IMG/VR virus record: IMGVR_UViG_3300037235_000042
Location: 34,272 to 98,271 of that record
Length of the DNA: 64,000 bases
Source of the DNA: a virus
Strand: one strand, 5' to 3'
The position numbers were made by a program, and so were the translations under genes. Shown in pieces: positions 28,408 to 35,346 of this stretch (its first letter is position 1; the number at the start of each line of letters is the position of its first letter). A model generated the notes under the pieces. That model was given only the letters and a program-made list of their open reading frames with translations. It was not told where the DNA came from and searched no databases.

Positions 28408-29046
28408 TTAGAACAGGGGTAAATTGGCTTCGACGTCAGCCAAGTTGCTCGTGACTGTTCCGATGACCCAGCCGAGTAGCTTGTTGGTTGGGGCGGTGTT
28501 GACCGCAACGCCGGTCGGGGTCCAAGCAGTGGCTGAGCCGACGAGGCCTTGACCTTGCGAGGCTGAAGCGACGTAGGCTCCACCGATGTAGCCAGAAAGC
28601 CCGATGAACACGAAAGAGCCGTTCCCGCTGTTACGCAGGACAGAGATAGTGAACGCGGTTGTGCCCAGAGCAGTCGTGTTCGGCAGCAGCCAGCCTGCGA
28701 TAGAGTTGGCGTCGGCTAGTTGGGATTCAGACTGGAGATCGGTGACTTGGGTGTAGGTCTCGTCCGTCCAGTAGACCGGGGCAGGACCGGCTTTGACGGC
28801 GGTCGTGTCGGTGCTTTTGAACAAAACGTATTTCACCCATAGCCCTGAGCCTGACCCCTTCGACGTTGAAGCAGTCAGATATTGGTTTGACTGCAATCCG
28901 CCCTCACCAGCTCCAAGGAAATAGAGCGATCCCAGAGGGTTCAACGCGCCGTTGTTCTGCACGGTAGAGACATAAGGATCAGCGGTCCCGAAGACTCCGT
29001 TGCCCAAGACCAAGTTGGACGAGATTACTGGGTAATTTGGTAACAT
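28408..29046 (-). CDS. Head decoration-like protein
   Basis: 212 aa, beta-rich, Gly/Ser/Ala-rich, without charged clusters, directly after the major capsid gene. Strong site GAGGAGA upstream of the ATG. A stable leader hairpin (TTGCCC / GGGCGA, loop AATC) precedes it. Probably a capsid-associated protein; family not recognised. Confidence 0.6.
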   Translation of the reverse strand: MLPNYPVISSNLVLGNGVFGTADPYVSTVQNNGALNPLGSLYFLGAGEGGLQSNQYLTASTSKGSGSGLWVKYVLFKSTDTTAVKAGPAPVYWTDETYTQVTDLQSESQLADANSIAGWLLPNTTALGTTAFTISVLRNSGNGSFVFIGLSGYIGGAYVASASQGQGLVGSATAWTPTGVAVNTAPTNKLLGWVIGTVTSNLADVEANLPLF

Positions 29047-29108
29047 TTTCTATTCTCCTCGCCCGATTGGGCAAGCTCAATTTCTATCAACCTACGACCA
29101 GATTACGA

Positions 29109-30080
29109 CTAGCTCGTGACTCCAGTCATGATGAATCCCAACCTCGGGGCCGTCACCACGATATCTCCGCCGTAGATATTCTGTCCCGCCATATCGATAG
29201 AGTTCGGCAGCTCCTTGAAGCCAGTAAAGCCGAACGCGAACAACGGATCCTCGGACACGTAAGCGTCGATATAGCTGGTGTTCATGCCGAAGATATCTCC
29301 GGACGGGCAGTATTGATCGACCACCACGGCCATTCCGTTAAACAGGAAGGATTTGAACCCGGCTCCCTGGAGGTCAGGGTCTTCCTTGAACGTGCGTTGC
29401 AGAGGAAGCATCTTGGCCCAAAAGGAGTTGTAGATCGTCTGGGTCGTGGCAATCAGGTCGGGCTGGTTAGGTCCGAAGGTCGCTTGACCGTAGGCAGTTT
29501 GCAGAGAATTCAAAGTGAACGGCCCGGCGAGATTGATGTAGTAGCCGTTGATGCCGTTCGACGCGCCCGTGCCCACGGCTGAACGGGTGACGCCGCCGTA
29601 GGACGCGTAGTTCGTGCCATCGTCGTAACCAGCGAGGATACCGTCTAGCGCGATCTGACTAGACACCGTGCCTTGACCGTCGCGGTAGAAGTCCTGGATC
29701 AGCGCCTGCGCGAGGGATTGTTCCCCGTTGACCATCTTGGGCTCGATGAAGTTCATGACCGCTTCCGGGCCACGGTTCAGAGGGAGGGCGGTGCGCTGGA
29801 TCGTTATATTGCTGTAATAATATTTGGGATTGAAGAACATCGCCGTCTGGGTCTGGACGTAGGAAATGTCGAACACGCCGCCCGGAGGAAACGGCCCGGC
29901 CTTCAACGGAGCGTACTGAAAGGGGACTTGGATCTGCAAGCCACCTTCAAAGGGCTTGGACATCTTGCCGCCCTTCCAGACTTTGACGAAGACTGGGCTA
30001 ACCTTAAAGTACGCGTCGACCATTTCATTGGACACGTAGTTGACAGTTACGGCGGAGATGTCCCCATAAGTGAGCGCCAT
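29109..30080 (-). CDS. Major capsid protein
   Basis: 323 aa. Composition and segment order fit an HK97-fold capsid subunit: N-terminal helix (ALTYGDISAVTVNYVSNEM), an E-loop-like beta hairpin (about 45-110), a spine-helix region (FIEPKMVNGEQSLAQALIQD, about 115-135), and a C-terminal beta domain (about 235-323). It follows the scaffold and precedes decoration genes, the canonical order. Start preceded by AGAGG and overlapping the stop of a homing endonuclease gene (TGATG). Confidence 0.8.
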   Translation of the reverse strand: MALTYGDISAVTVNYVSNEMVDAYFKVSPVFVKVWKGGKMSKPFEGGLQIQVPFQYAPLKAGPFPPGGVFDISYVQTQTAMFFNPKYYYSNITIQRTALPLNRGPEAVMNFIEPKMVNGEQSLAQALIQDFYRDGQGTVSSQIALDGILAGYDDGTNYASYGGVTRSAVGTGASNGINGYYINLAGPFTLNSLQTAYGQATFGPNQPDLIATTQTIYNSFWAKMLPLQRTFKEDPDLQGAGFKSFLFNGMAVVVDQYCPSGDIFGMNTSYIDAYVSEDPLFAFGFTGFKELPNSIDMAGQNIYGGDIVVTAPRLGFIMTGVTS

Positions 30081-30619
30081 CAGTTTATCCTCTTATCTCG
30101 ATCAACCTCTGACACGACTACCGCGTCAGACGGAAGATGCGGAGAATTTATTGCACGCAATTTATTTCGTAAATCCTCGTGTGCTTGAAGCTCTACAATC
30201 GAAATCTTTTTACCCTGCGATCCTTTAACCTTCAGCCGCATGAACGCCAGACCAATTTCAGCCTGTTCTCGTTTCATTATGAAATACGGCAAGCAATGTT
30301 CCAAGATCACGACCGCTCGCGTGTTGAACATCCGCCACGATTGGCAAACCTTGTTGCTCCGATAACTGGTAACTGCATTCTTGATCAGGTAAACAGCACC
30401 ACTAAAATTGTTCTGTAGCCACTCATGTAAACGAGGGTCAGTCCCAGAAACGATGACCTCCAGGTGGTATTGGAGATTGGTATAGCCCTTACGCTTACTA
30501 CGAGTGATTGAGATACAACCTTCTCCATCGATGAAGGCAGCTAAACGTGCCCAGTTTAGTTCAGACACTAAGGCGACCTTAGCTTCGAAATCTTCGCGAG
30601 ACGTTAGAGGTCTAGCCAT
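30080..30619 (-). CDS. LAGLIDADG homing endonuclease (free-standing)
   Basis: 179 aa. One LAGLIDADG motif is visible (about residues 26-35, LAAFIDGEGCISI), followed by the usual Tyr/Arg-rich beta sheet and a helix (REQAEIGLAFMRLK). A single motif suggests a homodimer or a degenerate second motif. It sits exactly between scaffold and capsid genes with start/stop overlaps on both sides (TAATG and TGATG), so it is not in an intron and does not interrupt either gene. Likely a selfish element cutting homologous sites in related phages. Confidence 0.85.
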   Translation of the reverse strand: MARPLTSREDFEAKVALVSELNWARLAAFIDGEGCISITRSKRKGYTNLQYHLEVIVSGTDPRLHEWLQNNFSGAVYLIKNAVTSYRSNKVCQSWRMFNTRAVVILEHCLPYFIMKREQAEIGLAFMRLKVKGSQGKKISIVELQAHEDLRNKLRAINSPHLPSDAVVVSEVDRDKRIN

Positions 30620-31392
30620 TAGGCCGCTGCCCCTTCTCTTGCCCGTTCAAGCTGCGCCAACCTCTCGGCAGCCTCCATAGCCCTAGTCTTTCCGTTTCCA
30701 TCTCCGGTCGTCTTCTTCGCGTCGGCGATGATCTGCTGGGCCGGTGACATGGACGCAGTGTGCGTCTGGGCCGGGACGGACTGGGAAGAAGTGAATTGTT
30801 TCTTGGCTTCTTCGACTTCTTTCTTGACCCGAGCTTCGATTCGCTTTTCCGATACCCAGTTGTTGTAGGCCGCGCTGATCGACGGCCAGTTCGCACCGGA
30901 TTTCTTCTGCTCGTTGACGTATTCGTCGAACTTAGTCAGGTCGAGGGACTCACCGAACTCCTTCTCGTGGGTGGACTCGATCCGGCTTAACTCATGGGAC
31001 GTTTTCAGCGCTTTCGAGAGGATCTGTCCTTCGTATTCAGGGAGCTTGGAAGCAGGGATGAAATCCTTCTTCAAGGCGTCGAGCTTGCTGTCGAGCAGAG
31101 TGGTTAGCTCGGCTAGGATAGACTTGTTGTCCGGAGTTCCGTTGTTCCGCGCAGCAGCGGCCTGACGGTCAGCTTCGGCTTTGTCAGCCATGGCCTTGCG
31201 GTCTTTTTCCGCCTGTTCGACACGCGCCCGTTCAGCTGCGTCGTCTTGGTCGTCATCGCCTTCTTCGCCCGTGTAGAATCGGTACAGCCGCTCGCCTTCT
31301 TGGAGACGTTTGGCGACGTCGGATTTGGCGGCGATCTTCGCAGCGGCGTCCTTGCCGACTAGAGCTTCGAGTTCTTCCAGGATTGTTGCCAT
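30619..31392 (-). CDS. Capsid scaffolding protein
   Basis: 257 aa, highly charged and helical with Ala/Glu/Lys/Asp heptad-like stretches (about 45-90, 185-205, 230-257), no cysteines, and an acidic patch (GEEGDDDQDDAAERA). This composition plus placement between portal and major capsid protein is typical of scaffold proteins. No protease motif seen. Confidence 0.75.
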   Translation of the reverse strand: MATILEELEALVGKDAAAKIAAKSDVAKRLQEGERLYRFYTGEEGDDDQDDAAERARVEQAEKDRKAMADKAEADRQAAAARNNGTPDNKSILAELTTLLDSKLDALKKDFIPASKLPEYEGQILSKALKTSHELSRIESTHEKEFGESLDLTKFDEYVNEQKKSGANWPSISAAYNNWVSEKRIEARVKKEVEEAKKQFTSSQSVPAQTHTASMSPAQQIIADAKKTTGDGNGKTRAMEAAERLAQLERAREGAAA

Positions 31393-31441
31393 TTTGTGTA
31401 GTCCTTTTTCATTCCCCGAGATTTTAGATCTTACGTCCTAA

Positions 31442-31816
31442 CTAAGCTGGAACCGGTTGTGTTTCCATTCCCCCACCGCCTGCGTCCGGAGCCGGTCCCT
31501 GACCTTCCATGGCAGTTGGCTGTGGAGCTTCCTTCGACGGACTACCAGCCCCGTCAGCCTTCACGAACTTATCGTTGTACTTCTGCAGGAGATCGGAGAA
31601 CTGTTGGATCATGTCTCCTTTTTCCTTGTCTTCCCCAGCGGCTTTACGCCATTTCTCAAACACCCGGAACAACGTCTTGACGATTTCAACTTCGTCCTCT
31701 CCGGCGGGCTTCTTCTCTCCCGGAGGCTTCGGGCCGCCACCGCCGCCCGGCGCACCCATCCCAGCCATGTTCGAGTAGAACGAAGGTGGCGCAGGCGGCT
31801 TGGTGGGCGGGGCCAT
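31442..31816 (-). CDS. Pro/Gly-rich hypothetical head-region protein
   Basis: 124 aa. Gly/Pro-rich N-terminus (MAPPTKPPAPPS; GAPGGGGGPKPPGEKKPAGED), a charged helix (about 45-82, FRVFEKWRKAAGEDKEKGD), and a Gly-rich tail. No family assigned. Its place between portal and scaffold suggests an assembly co-factor. Confidence 0.6.
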   Translation of the reverse strand: MAPPTKPPAPPSFYSNMAGMGAPGGGGGPKPPGEKKPAGEDEVEIVKTLFRVFEKWRKAAGEDKEKGDMIQQFSDLLQKYNDKFVKADGAGSPSKEAPQPTAMEGQGPAPDAGGGGMETQPVPA

Positions 31817-31822
31817 AGAAGG

Positions 31823-32044
31823 TTACTTAGGGCTAATCCCTTTCGACTTGTTCATGTGGCCCTCTGGGTAGCCGGTCTTAACATTGATCGGATCAGTTTC
31901 CTTCGGCCAGACAGTTCCTTCACGGAGGTCATGCCCGAACATGTGCATCTCGCCGCCCTGGATTGAAATAGTCGGCGGAGCGGAACCGAAAGACCGTTCC
32001 CGGACGTTCTCTTTCATCTTGGACTTGATTGGATCTTTGCTCAT
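31823..32044 (-). CDS. Hypothetical small protein
   Basis: 73 aa, charged, Met/Lys/Glu-rich, beginning MSKDPIKSKMKENVRERSFG. A good AGGAG site precedes the ATG. Located between a tiny basic peptide gene and the Pro/Gly-rich gene. Function unknown. Confidence 0.55.
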   Translation of the reverse strand: MSKDPIKSKMKENVRERSFGSAPPTISIQGGEMHMFGHDLREGTVWPKETDPINVKTGYPEGHMNKSKGISPK

Positions 32045-32069
32045 CTGATAACTCCTGGTGAGAAGGTTG

Positions 32070-32103
32070 AGGAGAGGTTAAACTTGAAAGATCAACCTCT
32101 CCT
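32070..32103 (-). other. Inverted repeat in intergenic spacer
   Basis: Perfect 10-bp arms AGGAGAGGTT / AACCTCTCCT separated by 14 bases, between the tiny basic peptide gene and the 73-aa gene. No T-tract follows on either strand, so it is not a classical terminator; an mRNA-processing or stability hairpin is possible. Confidence 0.5.
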
Positions 32104-32122
32104 GGAATCCGCTTAGCGGACG

Positions 32123-32173
32123 TTAGCGCTTGTGCTTACGTCCACCCTTTTTGCGACCCTTTTTACGTGCCAT
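32123..32173 (-). CDS. Sixteen-residue highly basic peptide
   Basis: The peptide MARKKGRKKGGRKHKR has 11 of 16 residues Lys, Arg or His and no acidic residue. A clear AAAGGAG site lies about 10 bases upstream of the ATG, and the gene stands alone in an otherwise non-coding 281-base spacer between portal and head genes. It resembles a DNA- or RNA-binding peptide. It is far below usual gene-calling limits, so it would be missed by most annotation. Function is not known. Confidence 0.5.
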   Translation of the reverse strand: MARKKGRKKGGRKHKR

Positions 32174-32240
32174 CGGGTTCACTCTCCTTTTCTGAGATGT
32201 GAGGGTTTAGAGTTATGAATCCCGGCCTCCACCGTGATAA

Positions 32241-32263
32241 TTAAGGACCGGTGAAATCCTTAA
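32241..32263 (-). other. Palindrome in leader of the head operon
   Basis: Perfect 7-bp arms TTAAGGA / TCCTTAA around a 9-base centre, between a candidate promoter and the basic-peptide gene. It could be an operator or leader hairpin; no T-tract follows. Confidence 0.4.
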
Positions 32264-32272
32264 TCGAGAATG

Positions 32273-32306
32273 AGCGTATAACACGTCTATAGCCGAAGTA
32301 CAACAG
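32273..32306 (-). promoter_or_regulatory. Candidate promoter for head genes
   Basis: On the minus strand TTGTAC, 17 bases, then TATACG, in an AT-rich non-coding stretch just after the portal stop. Both boxes are only partial matches to sigma70 consensus, but this is one of the few non-coding stretches in the structural block. Confidence 0.35.
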
Positions 32307-32325
32307 AACAGAAAATATTTTTTAC

Positions 32326-34122
32326 CTACTTGCCTTTCCCGTGTTGGCCTTTGCCGGTTAGAGCGGCGTTGGCAGCGGCTACGAGTAACTTCAACCGGGC
32401 TTCTTCGAGCAGTTCTTCCTTATTGCGTTCGAAGTTGAAGTTAGGCTCAATCAACCGGAACAAACCACGAGAACTCAAATCGCCCATCTTCCGTAGCTGG
32501 AATGCGGCTTGGATCTTGTCGTTCTTTTCAATGGCCAAGGTTGATCCGGGCTTGATCACGAAGCTGAACTTGCGGACAAACTCTTCTGGCTTCATTCCTG
32601 AAGGTCGGGCTTCGCCGTAGATCGGGCGATAGTCGGCGGAGGTGATACCTTTGCCGCCCAGGATTTCGATGCGATGACCGACGGAGTAGAACTGGAGCAT
32701 GTTGCAAATGCCCATGTAGCCAGAGTCACGGAGGAAGCTTTCCAGAGCCCGAGATTGAACCCGGACTGGGGTAGAACGGGAATTCTTGATGGTTTCGAGC
32801 GCGTCTCCGCCGGGGATTTGCTTCTTGCCTAGAGCTTGGGTAATGGCTGAGCCGGTTGAAGTAGCTTCAGCTTCCTTTGAGATGTCCTGAAGATAGGTTA
32901 ACACGAACGCTGGGAGTTCACGGCGAGCTTGGAACTCGGGAGCTTTCGGAGAGTTGTTGTTGTATTTAATCTTTGCGCCGTAGGCTCCAGGGTCGAGCGC
33001 TTCCCAATCGGCGGGCGGGAACGCGGCTTTGGGCGCGATCAATGTAGGCTCGATGATCGAGATGATCATGTCGAGGATTCCGCCGTTCACCCGGTTCAGG
33101 ATGTTGTTCATCTGCATGATGGGCTTCATGGCAGGCATGCCCGAGAGCTTCCACGGAACGCGGAACGGGCGGAAGGTAGAGAAGGGGAATTTCGCGTGCC
33201 AGTAAGGGTTCGGAGAGTCAGCGAGCACGCAACCCCCAGCCGTGACGATCACGCGACCCCGAGGGTAGAGTTTCTCGCCAGGCTGAACGAGGTAGGACCA
33301 AGAGAATTTATCGTTCGGCACCCAGACCGGCTCGCTAGCTTCATTGACCGCATCATCGCGGAGCCAGAACTCTTTCAACATCGTCATTTGATATTGAGCA
33401 GAGATTGACTCGGGGACATCGCCTAGGAGTTGCTTGAGGACCGTGCCCATCCGGTTCCAGGATTCCTTGGAGACGTGTTTAGGCTTCATGACCTCGGAGC
33501 CGGAGAGGTCGGAGTATTGAGGATCAGGTTTTACCCGCCGGGCAGTTTCACCGTAGGTCCGCAACAAGTGTTCCAAGGTAACGACGTGGTAGTAGATCAG
33601 GCATTCGGCTTGCTGGAGATCCGTAGCCGCGCCGATGATCGCGAGGTTCCACGGGGCGATGGGGATCATTTGAATATCGCCCATGCCGCCGTTCAGGGAA
33701 GAGTTCCACTGAAGCTTGGCGTAACCGGTGTGGAGAAGGCCATAGGTAACGATGTCTTGGAGTGTGGCTTCGAAGTCGGAACGGAGAGCCCAATGGACAG
33801 CGAGCTGATTGAGCATTTCCTCGAACTCGTTGAAGTCGCCTAGGGAGTTGAACAGTTTGACTTGGAAGTCTAGCGCGAGGTCGGTTAACAGGCCGACGTT
33901 CTCCCAGAAATGCTTGTGGACCTTGTTAACCACCGGACGGGAACGAGCCCGGCGCATTTTCTCCGTCCATTGCTTTCCTTCCAAGTAATCCATGAGCTTC
34001 ATGGTGTCGCGGATTTCTCTCTCGCGATCTTTGTCCTGCATGGATTGCTGGAACAGGGATTCGGTCCACTGGATGACGGATTCTTCGAATTCCAGAGGCG
34101 AAGTTGGGATAAGCGCGGGCAT
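32326..34122 (-). CDS. Portal protein
   Basis: 598 aa, within the usual range for podovirus portals. Recognisable pieces: an N-terminal helical segment (LMDYLEGKQWTEKMRR), a conserved-looking FPFSTFRPFRVPWKLSG region (about residue 313), and a central helix near 370-440 (DISKEAEATSTGSAITQALG). Gene order TerS-TerL-portal-scaffold-capsid supports the call. The upstream 40 bases are pyrimidine-rich and lack a Shine-Dalgarno stretch. Confidence 0.8.
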   Translation of the reverse strand: MPALIPTSPLEFEESVIQWTESLFQQSMQDKDREREIRDTMKLMDYLEGKQWTEKMRRARSRPVVNKVHKHFWENVGLLTDLALDFQVKLFNSLGDFNEFEEMLNQLAVHWALRSDFEATLQDIVTYGLLHTGYAKLQWNSSLNGGMGDIQMIPIAPWNLAIIGAATDLQQAECLIYYHVVTLEHLLRTYGETARRVKPDPQYSDLSGSEVMKPKHVSKESWNRMGTVLKQLLGDVPESISAQYQMTMLKEFWLRDDAVNEASEPVWVPNDKFSWSYLVQPGEKLYPRGRVIVTAGGCVLADSPNPYWHAKFPFSTFRPFRVPWKLSGMPAMKPIMQMNNILNRVNGGILDMIISIIEPTLIAPKAAFPPADWEALDPGAYGAKIKYNNNSPKAPEFQARRELPAFVLTYLQDISKEAEATSTGSAITQALGKKQIPGGDALETIKNSRSTPVRVQSRALESFLRDSGYMGICNMLQFYSVGHRIEILGGKGITSADYRPIYGEARPSGMKPEEFVRKFSFVIKPGSTLAIEKNDKIQAAFQLRKMGDLSSRGLFRLIEPNFNFERNKEELLEEARLKLLVAAANAALTGKGQHGKGK

Positions 34123-34179
34123 GGACAGGTCAGAGGGAGGATAGCACGCAGGGGGGAAGGAAGGCTATTTGAAGTAGAA

Positions 34180-34707
34180 CTAAGTTGTAGCGTCGGAGCG
34201 CAGACCGGCAGCGTGGAGGATAGGGGCTAGCAAGTCGAGTTGTTTCTGCATGGCTTCAATCGTGCGTTCCTGTTCCTTGGCGTTGTGAAGCATGGCCACG
34301 ATGTCCTTTCCGGACTTAACGCCTTGGAGTTTCAACTCCTTGATCTCCGGGCCTTCGATGAAGATTATCGAGTCATCGGCTAAGGCTGCGAACACGGTTC
34401 TCAGGGTTACCAGGAGACGACCGGAGAATTTATCGTTTAATCTCTCCCATAAGGTAGGGTGAATCCATATCTCCCGTTTGACGTCGGTGTCCGCTGGTTG
34501 CTCGATGATTTTAGTTTTGATCATCTCGATCAGCTCGCCGCGCTCGGACATGGCCATTAGTTCCTTGTACGAAAATTGATGTGAAAATGTGCATTTAAAG
34601 AGGAACATATCACGGGAGAGGACCACGTCGACGTTGTTACGTTTACAGGTCGGGCAGAATATGTAGGAAGACCGTGGGTCCAACTGGGGAACGATGTTCT
34701 GGGGCAT
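34180..34707 (-). CDS. Zinc-ribbon and coiled-coil protein
   Basis: 175 aa. N-terminal zinc-binding-like segment (YIFCPTCKRNNVD then a single Cys in FKCTFSHQF). The middle is mixed alpha/beta, and the C-terminal 50 residues form a helix (MLHNAKEQERTIEAMQKQLD). Located between terminase and portal. A packaging or regulatory accessory is possible; no family recognised. Confidence 0.6.
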   Translation of the reverse strand: MPQNIVPQLDPRSSYIFCPTCKRNNVDVVLSRDMFLFKCTFSHQFSYKELMAMSERGELIEMIKTKIIEQPADTDVKREIWIHPTLWERLNDKFSGRLLVTLRTVFAALADDSIIFIEGPEIKELKLQGVKSGKDIVAMLHNAKEQERTIEAMQKQLDLLAPILHAAGLRSDATT

Positions 34708-34719
34708 AGGCTACTCTAA

Positions 34720-35316
34720 CTACTGGATCTTATCTATCTTTAAGATTGGTTTACTTGGACTCTTCGGAATTAGGCTAACACCATTCCACAACTCCCCCAT
34801 AGGACCGTCACCCACATAAACTTTTCTGTCATAAACATCGTCGATTTTAGGGGCTACAGGCAAAGTCCAAGAATTAAACTTGTAGAAAATCCACCAAGAA
34901 AAATTGAACAATTTTTTGGCAAACTTCAACCTAAAAACCAAATCCAGATCTGGATGTTTCCTAACATAGGACGCCCAGGCTAAATTACGTGCAGCTTTGT
35001 AGGGATTACTGCCCACAGCAGACTTTATCACAGGACCAGCCGCATGGACGTACATGATAAAGGCCATGTTGTCGTAGACCAGATTAGGGCCAAAACAATC
35101 CAACAGATGAGAAGAAAATTGACGCTTGGCAGGCTCAATGCCGTTGTATATTGTCGAGAACTCTTCAGTTGTCAAACATACTATTGGAATCTCCTTGTCA
35201 TTGTATGAAATGGTTTTGGGCCTAGAAGACCAAGGAGGAAAACTACGTGCAGGTAATTTGAGAGTCACTTCAGATTTGATCCTCGACAACAACGCACGGT
35301 GGTTCATACTCGACAT
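34720..35316 (-). CDS. Hypothetical protein of unusual composition
   Basis: 198 aa, basic, rich in Lys, Asn, Phe and Tyr, with a Trp/Phe-rich segment (LFNFSWWIFYKFNSWTLP, about 133-150). Codons are clearly more A/T-rich than in the neighbouring terminase and zinc-ribbon genes. Site AGGATT precedes the ATG. It looks like a later insertion (moron-type gene) between terminase and portal. Function unknown. Confidence 0.6.
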   Translation of the reverse strand: MSSMNHRALLSRIKSEVTLKLPARSFPPWSSRPKTISYNDKEIPIVCLTTEEFSTIYNGIEPAKRQFSSHLLDCFGPNLVYDNMAFIMYVHAAGPVIKSAVGSNPYKAARNLAWASYVRKHPDLDLVFRLKFAKKLFNFSWWIFYKFNSWTLPVAPKIDDVYDRKVYVGDGPMGELWNGVSLIPKSPSKPILKIDKIQ

Positions 35317-35346
35317 GCTAATCCTACAACTATGAAGTAGTCAAGA

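Noticed and set aside
34179-34192. 14-base match to the NADAR promoter -10 region (CGCTACAACTTAGT on the minus strand) upstream of the portal gene
   Set aside because: A match of this length is expected a few times by chance in 64 kb, it overlaps a stop codon, and there is no -35 box.
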